A stretch of DNA of 64,000 nt from Amycolatopsis sp. GM8 (lineage in GTDB: Bacteria > Actinomycetota > Actinomycetes > Mycobacteriales > Pseudonocardiaceae): contig NZ_JAJKFK010000007.1 of NCBI RefSeq assembly GCF_021653975.1, positions 456,080 through 520,079 on the forward strand, read 5' to 3'. The notes below the pieces were generated by a model that was not told the DNA's origin, did no database searches, and saw nothing but the letters and a program-made list of their open reading frames with translations. The position numbers and the translations under genes were made by a program. Every line of letters starts with the position of its first letter. Positions within the stretch are counted from its first letter, which is position 1. Below, piece after piece: positions 17,598 to 26,700 of this stretch.

Positions 17598-18847
17598 AGC
17601 GCCTCGATCTCCTTTGCCAGCAACGTTTCCGGTCGCTCGATGAGCTGGTGCGCCCGGTCGCGGACCACCCGGCGCCCGGCGACGAACACGTCGGTCACGT
17701 CGGCCGCCGACGCGGCGAGCACGACGGCCGCCGGCTCGATCCCGGCCGTCCGCACCGATCCGAGGTCCACCACGACGAGGTCGGCGGGCGCGCCCGCGAC
17801 CAGACCTGGCCCCGTCGCCGCGGCGACCAGCTCGTCCGTCGTGAACCGGCCGCGCCTTTCCGACCCGAGCCGCTCGTTCATCTCCAGTGCCTTGGCTTCC
17901 TCGAACGGATCGATGACGGCATGACTGTCGCTGCCGAGGCACAGCGGCACGCCCGCGTCGGCCAGCGCCCGGGCGGGACCGATGCCATCTCCGAGATCCC
18001 GTTCCGTGGTGGGGCAAATGCACACCCGCGTGCCTGTCTCGGCCAGCGTGCGGATGTCGTCCTCGGTCAGATGCGTGGCGTGGACGGCGACGGTGTCCGG
18101 CCCGAGCACGCCCGCGTCGGCGAGCACCCGCGTCGGGGTCCGGCCGTGGTAGGCGAGGCAGTCCTCGTTCTCCGCTCGCTGTTCGGACAGGTGGACGTGC
18201 AGCGGCCGCCCGCTGACGAGCGGCAGCTGATCGTCCGGAACGGCACGGACCGAATGCACGGCGGCGCCGACCCGGGCCTGCGCGGGGGGCTTGAAGGCCT
18301 CGACCCGTTGCGCCCATGCGTCGACGTCGGCGTCCCCGAACCGCTGCTGCCGTTCGTCGAGCGGGCGACCGAAACCGCCTGCCAGGTAGCAGGTATCGAG
18401 CAGGGTGAGCCGGATACCCGCATCCGCCGCGGCTTCTGCCAGCGCGTAGCCCATCGCGTTCGGATCGTCGTACGGGCGCCCGCCGGGCGCGTGATGCAGG
18501 TAGTGGAATTCGCTCACGCTCGTGTACCCGGCGAGCGTCATCTCGGCGAACACCCCGCGCGCGAGGCGGTAGTAGGAGTCGGGATCGAGCCGTCCGGCGA
18601 GCGTGTACATCCGCTCGCGCCAGGTCCAGAACGTGCCACGGTCGTGGTGGGTCCGACCCCGCAGGGCGCGGTGGAAGGCGTGCGAATGCTCGTTGGCGAA
18701 ACCGGGCAGCACCAGTCCACTCAGGACTGTTCCGGTGCGCGGCTGACCTGGTATAAGCGCTTTCAGTACGCCGTCCTCGACGTCGATCCGCACGTCACTC
18801 GCCACCCCACCGGGCAGCCAGGCATGGGCACACCAGTAGGTGGTCAT
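17585..18847 (-). CDS. hutF: formimidoylglutamate deiminase
   Basis: 420 aa from ATG 18847. It deaminates N-formimino-L-glutamate to N-formyl-L-glutamate and ammonia. Amidohydrolase features are visible: NEHSHAFHRALRGRTH (HxH region), VHLSEQ, VHATHL and GSDSHAV. This choice of enzyme defines the five-step route through formylglutamate, as opposed to a one-step HutG formiminoglutamase. Its ATG overlaps the TGA of the M20 hydrolase gene by four bases. Confidence 0.92.
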   Translation of the reverse strand: MTTYWCAHAWLPGGVASDVRIDVEDGVLKALIPGQPRTGTVLSGLVLPGFANEHSHAFHRALRGRTHHDRGTFWTWRERMYTLAGRLDPDSYYRLARGVFAEMTLAGYTSVSEFHYLHHAPGGRPYDDPNAMGYALAEAAADAGIRLTLLDTCYLAGGFGRPLDERQQRFGDADVDAWAQRVEAFKPPAQARVGAAVHSVRAVPDDQLPLVSGRPLHVHLSEQRAENEDCLAYHGRTPTRVLADAGVLGPDTVAVHATHLTEDDIRTLAETGTRVCICPTTERDLGDGIGPARALADAGVPLCLGSDSHAVIDPFEEAKALEMNERLGSERRGRFTTDELVAAATGPGLVAGAPADLVVVDLGSVRTAGIEPAAVVLAASAADVTDVFVAGRRVVRDRAHQLIERPETLLAKEIEALWRS

Positions 18848-20043
18848 GTCGACAGGTGCCTCAGCACGTCGGCGAGCGCCCGCGCGCCGCGCGCCACGTC
18901 TTCGTCCTCGGCGAACTCCTCGGGCGCATGGCTGATCCCTGTCGGGTTCCGCACGTACAGCATCCCGGTCCGGGCATACGGGGCCAGGATCGCGGCGTCG
19001 TGCCCGGCACCGGTCGGCAATTCCGGTGCACCACCAAGGAAATTCGTCAGCTCGTCCCGCAGGTTCGCGTCGAACGCGACCGACCCGCCGTAGGACTCCT
19101 CGGCGAGTTTGACGACGCAGCCTTCCGCGGCCGCGGCCTCGCTCGCCACGTGGGCGATCTCGTCGACCAGCGGGCGCACCTGATCGTCACCGCTCGCCCG
19201 CGCGTCGAGCCACACGTCCACAGTGGACGCGATGACATTCGTCCCGCCGGGCTTGGGCACGAGACGGCCGACGGTCGCCCGCGCGCCCTCGACCCGCGAC
19301 GCGATCCGGTGCGCGGCCGCGACCACTTCCGCGGCCGGGATCATCGGGTCGTGCCGGTCGCTCATCAGCGTCGCACCGGCATGATTTCCCTGGCCGGTGA
19401 AGGAGAATCGCCACCGCCCGTGGGCGATGACCGTGCTGCCGACGGCCACCGGCGCACCCAGGTCGATCAGCCCCCGGCCCTGCTCGACGTGCAGCTCCAG
19501 GAAGGTACCAATGCGGGAAAGCGCTTCCTCGTCGCGGCCGAACCGAACCGGGTCGAAGCCCGCCCGAACCGCGGCCTCGGCCAGGGTGCCGCCGTCCGGA
19601 TCCCGCAACGCCCGCGCGCGATCGGCGTCGATCGAGCCGGTGAGCAGCCGTGAGCCGAGGCACGGTACCCCGAAGCGACCACCCTCCTCCTCGGCAAACA
19701 CCAGTACTGCCAACGGTTTTCCCGGCCTGAAGCCCTCCTTCTGGAGGGTCTCGACGGCGTCGAGCGCGCTGACCACCCCGAGCGGACCGTCGAACGCGCC
19801 ACCGCCCGGCACCGAGTCGAGATGGCTCCCCGTCACGAGCGCGTCCGGGCCCGGCGCGCCCCACCAGGCCCACAGGTTGCCGTTGCGATCGGTCTCGACG
19901 TCGAGCCCGAGCCGCCCGGCGCGCTCCGTGAACCACGTCCGCAGCTCACCCTCCGCGCGATCGAACAGATGCCGCGAATAGCCGCCGCGGGCCCGATCCC
20001 GTCCGACACCAGCGATCTCCGCGAGGAGTTCGACCGCGCTCAC
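18844..20043 (-). CDS. M20-family amidohydrolase (allantoate amidohydrolase/N-carbamoyl amino acid hydrolase type) in the hut operon
   Basis: 399 aa from GTG 20043, overlapping the hutU stop (GTGA). M20 metallopeptidase features are the metal-binding [15 protein letters not shown], the Glu pair in [18 protein letters not shown] and the C-terminal HDA in [11 protein letters not shown]. The close family hydrolyses allantoate or N-carbamoyl amino acids. Inside this operon the missing step is N-formyl-L-glutamate to glutamate plus formate, normally done by an unrelated HutG. I infer this enzyme performs it. The fold assignment is strong; the substrate is inference from position. Confidence 0.85.
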   Translation of the reverse strand: MSAVELLAEIAGVGRDRARGGYSRHLFDRAEGELRTWFTERAGRLGLDVETDRNGNLWAWWGAPGPDALVTGSHLDSVPGGGAFDGPLGVVSALDAVETLQKEGFRPGKPLAVLVFAEEEGGRFGVPCLGSRLLTGSIDADRARALRDPDGGTLAEAAVRAGFDPVRFGRDEEALSRIGTFLELHVEQGRGLIDLGAPVAVGSTVIAHGRWRFSFTGQGNHAGATLMSDRHDPMIPAAEVVAAAHRIASRVEGARATVGRLVPKPGGTNVIASTVDVWLDARASGDDQVRPLVDEIAHVASEAAAAEGCVVKLAEESYGGSVAFDANLRDELTNFLGGAPELPTGAGHDAAILAPYARTGMLYVRNPTGISHAPEEFAEDEDVARGARALADVLRHLST

Positions 20044-21686
20044 GGCTTCTCCCGCATCGGCACCCGCACCCCGAGCTCGTCCGCGACCTCGACCGCGCGT
20101 TCGTAGCCCGCGTCGACGTGCCGGATCACGCCCATGCCCGGGTCGTTCGTCAGCACCCGCTCGATCTTCCGCCCCGCCAGCGACGTCCCGTCCGCGACGC
20201 ACACCTGCCCGGCATGAATGGACCGCCCCATCCCGACGCCGCCGCCATGGTGGATCGACACCCAGCTCGCCCCGGACGCGGTGTTGACCAGCGCGTTCAG
20301 CAACGGCCAGTCGGCGATCGCGTCCGAGCCGTCGGCCATCGCCTCGGTCTCGCGGTAAGGCGAAGCGACGCTGCCCGAGTCGAGGTGATCGCGCCCGATC
20401 ACCACCGGCGCCTTCAGCTCGCCGCTGGCGACCATCTCGTTGAAGCGGACCCCGGCCAGGTGCCGCTCGCCGTAGCCGAGCCAGCAGATACGTGCCGGAA
20501 GCCCTTGGTAGGCAACGCGTTCCCCGGCCAGCCGGATCCACCGCGCGAGCGATTCGTTGTCCGGGAACAACTCGAGCATGGCGCGGTCGGTCGCCGCGAT
20601 GTCCGCCGGATCGCCCGACAGCGCGGCCCACCGGAACGGGCCCTTGCCCTCACAGAACAGCGGCCGGATGTAGGCCGGCACGAACCCCGGGAAGTCGAAC
20701 GCTCGCTCGCAGCCACCGAGCTTTGCCTCGCCACGCAACGAGTTCCCGTAGTCGAACACCTCGGCGCCCGCGTCGAGGAAGCCGACCATCGCGCCGACGT
20801 GCTCGGCCATCGAAGCACGCGCGCGGTCGGTGAACTCGTCCGGATTCTTCGCCGCGTAGTCGTGCCAGTCCTCGACACTCACCCCGATCGGCAGGTACGC
20901 GAGCGGGTCGTGCGCGGAGGTCTGGTCGGTGACGATGTCGACCTCGACCCCGCGGCGCAACAGCTCGGGCAGCACCTCCGCGGCGTTGCCGATCACCCCG
21001 ACCGAAAGCGCTTTCCGATCCCGCTTCGCCGCCGTCACCCGCCGTACCGCATCGTCCACATCGGACGCCAGCTCGTCCAGATACCTTGTCTCCAAGCGGC
21101 GGCGCGCGCGGTCCGGGTCGCATTCGACGACCAGCACCGCCCCGCCGTTCATCGTGACGGCAAGGGGTTGCGCGCCGCCCATCCCGCCCAGCCCGGCCGT
21201 CAGCGTGAGCGTGCCCGCGAGCGAGCCGCCGAACCGTTTAGCGGCGACCGCGGCGAAGGTCTCGTAGGTGCCCTGCAGGATCCCTTGCGTGCCAATGTAG
21301 ATCCACGATCCCGCGGTCATCTGCCCGTACATCGTGAGCCCGAGCTGTTCGAGCCGGCGGAACTCCGGCCAGTTCGCCCAGTCCCCCACCAGGTTGGAGT
21401 TCGCGAGCAGCACCCGCGGCGCCCACTCGTGCGTCCGGAACACCCCGACCGGCTTGCCCGACTGGACGAGCAGCGTCTCGTCATCGTCCAAAGTGGTCAG
21501 ACAGCGGGTGATCGCCTCGAAACTTTCCCAGTTGCGGGCCGCTTTGCCGGTACCGCCGTAGACGACCAGGTCTTCCGGCCGCTCGGCGACCTCCGGATCG
21601 AGGTTGTTGTGGAACATCCGCAGTGCGGCCTCGGTCTGCCAGCTCTTGGCGGTGCGGACGGATCCGCGGGCAGCTCGCACGATCAT
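20040..21686 (-). CDS. hutU: urocanate hydratase
   Basis: 548 aa from ATG 21686, standard length. It converts urocanate to imidazolonepropionate using tightly bound NAD+. The dinucleotide-binding region [15 protein letters not shown] and the conserved [17 protein letters not shown] and [12 protein letters not shown] blocks are visible. It is the second gene of the operon, with ATGA overlap to hutH upstream and GTGA overlap to the M20 gene downstream. Confidence 0.96.
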   Translation of the reverse strand: MIVRAARGSVRTAKSWQTEAALRMFHNNLDPEVAERPEDLVVYGGTGKAARNWESFEAITRCLTTLDDDETLLVQSGKPVGVFRTHEWAPRVLLANSNLVGDWANWPEFRRLEQLGLTMYGQMTAGSWIYIGTQGILQGTYETFAAVAAKRFGGSLAGTLTLTAGLGGMGGAQPLAVTMNGGAVLVVECDPDRARRRLETRYLDELASDVDDAVRRVTAAKRDRKALSVGVIGNAAEVLPELLRRGVEVDIVTDQTSAHDPLAYLPIGVSVEDWHDYAAKNPDEFTDRARASMAEHVGAMVGFLDAGAEVFDYGNSLRGEAKLGGCERAFDFPGFVPAYIRPLFCEGKGPFRWAALSGDPADIAATDRAMLELFPDNESLARWIRLAGERVAYQGLPARICWLGYGERHLAGVRFNEMVASGELKAPVVIGRDHLDSGSVASPYRETEAMADGSDAIADWPLLNALVNTASGASWVSIHHGGGVGMGRSIHAGQVCVADGTSLAGRKIERVLTNDPGMGVIRHVDAGYERAVEVADELGVRVPMREKP

Positions 21687-23206
21687 GCTTCCTCCAATGC
21701 CTCGAGAACGGCTCCGGACCTGACAAGTTCTTCCACCGCGGCGATGTCCGGCGCCAGATGCCGGTCCGGTCCCGGCCCGTCGACGCGCGTGCGCACGATC
21801 TCCCGCACCGCCGCGGTCACCGGCGCCGGCCGCAACGGGGCGCGCAGGTCCAGCGCCCGCGCCGAGGTCAGCAACTCGACGGCGAGGACGGTGGTCAGAC
21901 CGTCGACCGCGCGCCGCAGCTTCCGCGCGGCCGACCAGCCCATCGAGACGTGATCCTCCTGCATGGCACTGCTGGGAATCGAGTCGACCGACGCCGGAAC
22001 GGCCAGCCGCTTCAGCTCGCTGACGATCGCGGCCTGCGTGTACTGCGCGATCATGTAACCGGAGTCGACGCCGGGATCGTGCGCCAGGAACGCGGGAAGT
22101 CCTTGGGAGCGCGTGATGTCGAGCATCCGGTCGGTACGACGCTCGGCGATGCTCGCGACGTCGGCGACCGGGATCGCCAGAAAGTCCAGCACGTAGGCGA
22201 TGGGCGCACCGTGGAAGTTGCCGTTGGACTCGACCCGCCCGTCCGCCAGCACGACCGGGTTGTCGATGGCGGAGGCGAGCTCCCGGTCGGCGACGAGTTC
22301 GCCGTGGCTCACGGTGTCGCGCGCCGCACCGTGCACCTGCGGGGCGCAGCGCAGCGAATACGCGTCCTGGACACGGGTGTCGTCCGGTCCGCGGTGGCTC
22401 GCGACGATCTCGGAATCCCGGAGCGCGGCGAACATCCGCCGGGCTGAAAGCGCTTGCCCGGGATGCGGCCGCAGTGCCTGCAGATCGGCGGCGAACGCAC
22501 GATCAGTGCCCAGCAAGGCTTCCACGCTCATCGCGCCGGTGAGATCGGCGGTGTCGAGCAGCCGGTGCAGGTCCGCCAGCGCGAGCACCAGCATGCCGAG
22601 CATGCCGTCGGTGCCGTTGGTCAGCGCGAGACCTTCCTTCTCCGCGAGCGTCACGAGGTGAAGATCGGCTTCACGCAAGGCTTCCGCGGCCGGCTTGCGC
22701 CGTCCGCCGTGCTCGACTTCGCCCTCCCCCATCAACGCGAGCGCGACCGCGGCGAGTGGCGCCAGATCCCCGGAGCAGCCGAGTGATCCATACTCGTGCA
22801 CCACCGGCACGATGCCCGCGTTGAGCAGTCCGGCCAGTGCGACCGCGGTTTCCGGGCGGACGCCGGTAAGTCCGGTGGCGAGCGTGCTCAGGCGCAGGAA
22901 CATCAGCGCACGCACGACTTCCGGCTCCACCGCCGGCCCCGCGCCGGCCGCGTGCGACCGGATCAGCGAACGCTGCAACGCGGTCCGGCGATCGGCCGGG
23001 ATGTGCCGGATGGCCAGCGCACCGAACCCCGTCGAAACCCCGTAAGTCGGCTCGGTCGCTTGCGCCAGCGCGTCGATATGCCGCCGCGTCTCGGTCAGGT
23101 TCTTGAGCACGGCGTCCGCCAGCTCGACCCGGGCCTCACCGCGCGCGACCTCGACCACCTGCTCGCGGCTCACCGGCCCCGCGTCCACCCGCACACTGCG
23201 TTCCAT
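21683..23206 (-). CDS. hutH: histidine ammonia-lyase
   Basis: 507 aa from ATG 23206. It deaminates L-histidine to trans-urocanate, the entry step. The family fold is clear: [34 protein letters not shown] and [13 protein letters not shown]. The MIO electrophile normally forms from Ala-Ser-Gly; here the tripeptide is Cys-Ser-Gly, a variant also known from Streptomyces enzymes. First gene of the operon, divergent from an IclR regulator across a 72-bp intergenic space that carries a palindromic operator candidate. Confidence 0.96.
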   Translation of the reverse strand: MERSVRVDAGPVSREQVVEVARGEARVELADAVLKNLTETRRHIDALAQATEPTYGVSTGFGALAIRHIPADRRTALQRSLIRSHAAGAGPAVEPEVVRALMFLRLSTLATGLTGVRPETAVALAGLLNAGIVPVVHEYGSLGCSGDLAPLAAVALALMGEGEVEHGGRRKPAAEALREADLHLVTLAEKEGLALTNGTDGMLGMLVLALADLHRLLDTADLTGAMSVEALLGTDRAFAADLQALRPHPGQALSARRMFAALRDSEIVASHRGPDDTRVQDAYSLRCAPQVHGAARDTVSHGELVADRELASAIDNPVVLADGRVESNGNFHGAPIAYVLDFLAIPVADVASIAERRTDRMLDITRSQGLPAFLAHDPGVDSGYMIAQYTQAAIVSELKRLAVPASVDSIPSSAMQEDHVSMGWSAARKLRRAVDGLTTVLAVELLTSARALDLRAPLRPAPVTAAVREIVRTRVDGPGPDRHLAPDIAAVEELVRSGAVLEALEEA

Positions 23207-23241
23207 CCGCCCATTCCACCCGCTGGGGCCGCCGAGCACAC

Positions 23242-23277
23242 TTGACGACAGCCTGGTTGTGTCTGGTATCCCAGACA
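23242..23277 (+). promoter_or_regulatory. hut/iclR intergenic promoter and IclR operator candidate
   Basis: A perfect inverted repeat TGTCTGG-TATC-CCAGACA lies at 23260-23277, ending one base before the iclR start codon. TTGACG at 23242-23247 and TGGTAT at 23264-23269, 16 nt apart, could be the -35 and -10 of a leaderless iclR transcript. If so, the operator covers the -10 and the start, fitting autoregulation and control of the divergent hut operon. This is inferred from geometry. Confidence 0.5.
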
Positions 23278-23278
23278 G

Positions 23279-24061
23279 ATGACGGATGTGCCTGCTCTGC
23301 GGCGTGGCCTGGCGGTGCTGGGCGCGCTCGCGAGGCGGGCCGGACCGGCGTCGGCCGCCGCGATCGCGCGTGACCTGGACCTGCCGCGGTCGACGACGTA
23401 TCACCTGCTGGCCGAGCTCGAAGCCGCCGGTTTCGTGGTGCATCTGCCCGCGGAGCGGCGATACGGGTTGGGGATCGCGGCGTTCGAGCTGGGTTCGGCG
23501 TACCTGCGCCACGATCCGCTGGAACGGCTCGCGGATCCGTTGCTGCGCAAGCTCGTCGACGAAGCCGGGCACACCGCGCAACTCGGTGTGCTGCACGGGA
23601 ACGAGCTGGTTTATCTGCTCAAGCAAAATCCGGCGCGGCCGGCGACCTTGGTGACGGATGTGGGTGTGCGGATTCCCGCGCACCTGCCCGCGTCGGGCCG
23701 CGCGATGCTCGCGCACCTGCCGGCCGCGCATGTGCGGGCGCTGTTCCCGAACGCGGCCGCGTTCGTCCGCCGCACGGACCGTGGACCGCGCAGTCTCGCC
23801 GAGCTACGCCGCCTGCTCGCGACGGAACGCAGGCGTGGCTGGGCGGTGGAGGACGGCTTCGTGACGGCCGGGTTCGCGTCGGTGGCTTACCCGGTGTTCG
23901 ACCACGGCGGCCGCCCGATGGCGGCGATCAGCGTGACCTTGCGGCACCACTGCCCCGGAGAACCGGTGGTGTGCGGGGAGGATTGGCCCGAACTGGCACA
24001 GCGCGTGCGGCTCGTGGCCGGTGAGCTGACCGCCCGCATCGGCGGTCGCCCTGGGGCCTAG
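23279..24061 (+). CDS. IclR-family transcriptional regulator, probable hut regulator
   Basis: 260 aa. N-terminal winged HTH (residues about 10-60: AAAIARDLDLPRSTTYHLLAE) and C-terminal IclR ligand-binding domain (LAHLP..HVRALF; GWAVEDGFVTAGFASVAYPV). It is transcribed divergently from hutH. The location and the adjacent palindrome make it the likely histidine/urocanate-responsive regulator. A ligand of urocanate would follow the precedent of other hut regulators but is not shown here. Confidence 0.88.
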   Translation: MTDVPALRRGLAVLGALARRAGPASAAAIARDLDLPRSTTYHLLAELEAAGFVVHLPAERRYGLGIAAFELGSAYLRHDPLERLADPLLRKLVDEAGHTAQLGVLHGNELVYLLKQNPARPATLVTDVGVRIPAHLPASGRAMLAHLPAAHVRALFPNAAAFVRRTDRGPRSLAELRRLLATERRRGWAVEDGFVTAGFASVAYPVFDHGGRPMAAISVTLRHHCPGEPVVCGEDWPELAQRVRLVAGELTARIGGRPGA

Positions 24062-24065
24062 CTGC

Positions 24066-24350
24066 GGCGCCCTTGAGCGAAGCGCTCGCGCCCCTTGCCC
24101 GACCGCGCGCCCCCGGACCGAGGCGCTTCGCGCCGCTAGCGCCGGTCTCTCATCCAACCGCCACCCCAGAACGGGCGCTTCGCGCCGCCAGCGCAAGCCC
24201 CTCGGTCCGACCGCGTGCCCTCCGAACGAGGCGCCCGCGCCGCTAGCGCCAGCCCCTCATCCGACGACCACCCCAGAACGAGGCGCTCCGCGCCGCTAGC
24301 GCCGGCACCTCGCCCGACCATCACCCCAGAACGAGGCGCTTCGCGCCTAG
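24066..24350. repeat. tandem repeat, ~53-bp unit, about five copies
   Basis: Units begin at about 24066, 24119, 24172, 24227, 24279 and 24332 (partial), spaced 52-55 bp. Each starts with (C)GAGGCGCTTCGCGCC or a variant, followed by GCTAGCGCC, CCCTCATCCGAC and an ACCCCAGAA end. GGCGC-TTC-GCGCC can form a hairpin, as can GCGCCGCTAGCGCC. Copies differ by several substitutions, so the array is not recent. It fills the space between the convergent iclR and the small gene at 24347-24556. Confidence 0.8.
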
Positions 24351-24556
24351 ATCAGTTGCTTGCCCTGCTCAGCGTGCAGGCCGAGCATCTCCAGCAGTTC
24401 CGCGCACTCGCTGGCGTCGACCGAGTGGCCGGCCACCGTCCGTGCGGCCTTACACTCCTGGACGTCCCGGAGGACCTTCTCCTCCGCGCGAACACCTGCG
24501 AGCCAGCCCCCTTGCAGAGCCTCATCGGAGCTGCTTGCACGGCTTACCCGGGCCAT
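24347..24556 (-). CDS. small conserved-looking hypothetical protein
   Basis: 69 aa from ATG 24556, preceded by AAGAAGG seven nt upstream. An upstream in-frame ATG (24601) is possible but has no good RBS. The protein is charged, without TM segments, and has two Cys (VQECKAA and ASECAEL) in a likely helical context ending AELLEMLGLHAEQGKQLI. I do not recognise the family. The stop codon lies within the last partial copy of the tandem repeat. Confidence 0.5.
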   Translation of the reverse strand: MARVSRASSSDEALQGGWLAGVRAEEKVLRDVQECKAARTVAGHSVDASECAELLEMLGLHAEQGKQLI

Positions 24557-24715
24557 CTGGGCACCTTCTTCCGGCGAGTTTGGTGGCGATTTCCGCCACA
24601 CTCGTGATAAGCATCGCAGTCGTATCGCGGGACGTCCAGTTTCGCTTCACTCCGTCACATGAGTGCAACACGCCGGAAATGCCCGCACTCCGCGCAACCG
24701 GAGCATTTATCCATT

Positions 24716-24730
24716 CGGATTACTCATCCG
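24716..24730 (+). promoter_or_regulatory. inverted repeat upstream of the TetR gene
   Basis: CGGAT-TACTC-ATCCG lies 19 bp before GTG 24750. The short arms make this weak, but the position suits autoregulation by the TetR protein. Confidence 0.3.
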
Positions 24731-24749
24731 TCTACCGTACGATGAGCGC

Positions 24750-25322
24750 GTGAAATCGAGGGGTGAACCGCCACTACGTGCGGACGCGGCGCGCAACCGC
24801 GAGCAGGTGCTGCGGATCGCGCGCGAGCAGTTGGCCGCCGGTGACGACTCGCTCCAGCTCAACACTATCGCACGGCTCGCGGGCGTCGGCGTCGGCACCG
24901 TCTATCGGCATTTCCCGGGCCGGCAGGCCTTGCTGGAAGCGCTTTCCAGTGCGTCGCTGACGGAATTGGCGTCCCGCGCGGAAAGCGCGGTAACGGCGAA
25001 CAATTCGTTAACCGAATTGCATGAATTATTACGCTACGCACTCGCCCGGACACTGAGCGAACCCGGTTTCGCGACGGTTCTGGCTTCGCCGACCACAGTG
25101 GATCAAGATACCGCGAACCAGAAGTCCCGGTTGGACAGAGCGCTGGGCAAACTGCTGCGCCAAGCGAAACAACAGGGCCAGGTCCGCGACGATGTGCGGC
25201 CGGCGGACCTGCGCCGCCTCATTGCCGGCACCACCTACGCCCTGACCTGCGGCCCCCACCCCCCACGACTGGTCAAGACCTACCTGCAAACCCTCCAGTC
25301 CGGCCTCCGCCCCCCGACCTGA
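24750..25322 (+). CDS. TetR-family transcriptional regulator
   Basis: 190 aa from GTG 24750. N-terminal HTH (AARNREQVLRIAREQL; TIARLAGVGVGTVYRHFPGR, recognition helix) and a C-terminal domain of the SbtR-like kind (RLDRALGKLLRQAKQQGQVR; LRRLIAGTTYALT). It contains CTGGAAGCGCTTTCCAG, one of the AAGCGCTT sites, inside the coding sequence. No obvious target gene adjoins it on the same strand, so its regulon is unknown. Confidence 0.85.
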   Translation: MKSRGEPPLRADAARNREQVLRIAREQLAAGDDSLQLNTIARLAGVGVGTVYRHFPGRQALLEALSSASLTELASRAESAVTANNSLTELHELLRYALARTLSEPGFATVLASPTTVDQDTANQKSRLDRALGKLLRQAKQQGQVRDDVRPADLRRLIAGTTYALTCGPHPPRLVKTYLQTLQSGLRPPT

Positions 25323-25401
25323 CCCCCGCCCCGCTGATGCTGGTCACACCACACGAGTTGTTGAACACCGTCACCTGAACGGAGCCCTCAGCTGAGCGGA
25401 T

Positions 25402-25860
25402 TCATGCCTCGTCGAGCAGGGTGTCCCGTGTCGCGGCGAGGAGGGCCATGAGGGTGTCGAACTGCTGTGGTCCGAGCAGCTCGCGAAGCCGGTCCTCGGC
25501 GGCGAGTTCGCGGGCGACGGCCTCGACTGAGGCTTCGCGACCGGCAGGGGTGGCGTGCAGTGCGACCGTGCGGCCTGATCCGACCCGCCGTTCGATGTAG
25601 CGGAGTTTCTCCAGCCGGTTGGCCGCCTGGCTGATGGCCTGCTGGCTCTTGCCCAGCCGGGAGGCGATCTCGGTCACGGTCACTCCGGGCTCGGCCACGA
25701 CCGCGTCGAGCAGGTGATTCAGCGGCAGCGAGAGCGACGTGCCGGCGAGAGCGGCATCCCCCCGCCGCTCGATGAGCACGCTGACCTCCCGGAGGCGACC
25801 GCGCAGTAACGCCGCGAGAGCCGGGCCGGTCGCCGTGTCGTCGGTCGATGTCGCAGTCAC
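25402..25860 (-). CDS. MarR-family transcriptional regulator
   Basis: 152 aa from ATG 25860. Winged HTH with VTEIASRLGKSQQAISQAAN as recognition region and the wing RRVGSGRTVALHATPAG. It is divergent from an SDR gene with a 98-bp space containing a perfect 14-bp palindrome, the usual arrangement in which MarR represses itself and a neighbouring redox gene. Confidence 0.88.
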   Translation of the reverse strand: MTATSTDDTATGPALAALLRGRLREVSVLIERRGDAALAGTSLSLPLNHLLDAVVAEPGVTVTEIASRLGKSQQAISQAANRLEKLRYIERRVGSGRTVALHATPAGREASVEAVARELAAEDRLRELLGPQQFDTLMALLAATRDTLLDEA

Positions 25861-25887
25861 GTCTCCAGTCTACCCACCCAACATGAA

Positions 25888-25901
25888 CTTGTGTACACAA
25901 G
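25888..25901. promoter_or_regulatory. perfect 14-bp palindrome, MarR operator candidate
   Basis: CTTGTGTACACAAG lies 27 bp before the marR start and 57 bp before the SDR start. Its perfect symmetry and AT content stand out in this GC-rich sequence. Confidence 0.6.
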
Positions 25902-25958
25902 ACGTTGTGTTAGGGTCGTGGTCTCCCCCTGGGGTCCGCAACGGATTGGACGAACACG

Positions 25959-26678
25959 ATGACTCTGAAGCTGGACAGGCACATCGCGATCCTCGGCGGC
26001 AGTTCCGGGATCGGCCTGGCAACCGCCCGGTTGGCGGCCGAGCGCGGGGCCCGGATCACGTTGGGGGGCCGCGACCAGACGCGCCTGAAGGCCGCAGCGG
26101 ACCAGACCGGGGCGACGGCCATCCCGGTCGACGCCGAGGACATGTCCTCGCTAGCCGGATTCTTCCGCGCGGCCGGGCCGATCGACGATCTCGTCATCAC
26201 CCTGACCCGCCGCGGCCACCGATCGTCGCGCGACGCGGATCACCTGGGACTGGCCGACCTCGCCGGCTCCTTCGCAGGCAAGGCGATCGCCACGTTGCGC
26301 GCGGTCGGCGAGTCGCTCGACGCGCTGTCCGAGGACGGTTCGATCACGATGACGGGCGGTGTCACCGCGCAGGCCGGCTTCGCCGGCACGGCCGAACCCG
26401 CCGCCGTCAACGGTGCCGTGGAAGCCGCGGTCGCGCCGCTCGCGCGGGAGCTCGCCCCACGTCGCGTCAACGCCGTCTCGCCCGGGGTGATCGTGACCGA
26501 ATGGTGGGACTCGCTGGGCGAGCACCGTGAAACGGCATTCGAAAACTTCGCCCAGCAAACACCCCTGGGCCGCAACGGTCGCCCGGAAGATGTCGCCTCG
26601 GCGATCCTCGCGCTGATCGACAACCCGTTCATCACCGGCGTGGTGCTGCCCGTCGACGGCGGAATTCGCCTGACCTGA
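25959..26678 (+). CDS. short-chain dehydrogenase/reductase-like protein without the YxxxK motif
   Basis: 239 aa. The NAD(P)-binding start GGSSGIGLATARLAAERGA and the C-terminal NAVSPGVIVTEWW and ITGVVLPVDGG are typical SDR. At the catalytic position, where S...YxxxK is expected, the sequence is MTGGVTAQAGFAGTAEPAAV followed by NGAVEA: neither Tyr nor Lys is present. It may use another mechanism or only bind nucleotide. It is probably controlled by the divergent MarR protein. The frameshifted gene 22 nt downstream was probably in the same transcript. Confidence 0.82.
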   Translation: MTLKLDRHIAILGGSSGIGLATARLAAERGARITLGGRDQTRLKAAADQTGATAIPVDAEDMSSLAGFFRAAGPIDDLVITLTRRGHRSSRDADHLGLADLAGSFAGKAIATLRAVGESLDALSEDGSITMTGGVTAQAGFAGTAEPAAVNGAVEAAVAPLARELAPRRVNAVSPGVIVTEWWDSLGEHRETAFENFAQQTPLGRNGRPEDVASAILALIDNPFITGVVLPVDGGIRLT

Positions 26679-26700
26679 ACCGCAGGAAGGAGACACCACG

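Noticed and set aside
20118..21953. 611-codon open frame on the plus strand opposite hutU
   Set aside because: It is antisense to a clear urocanate hydratase gene, is Arg/Gln/Pro-rich and has no recognisable domain; a by-product of GC-biased third positions.
24066..24350. Possible CRISPR array
   Set aside because: Units are contiguous and diverged along their whole length; there are no conserved repeats alternating with unique spacers and no cas genes.
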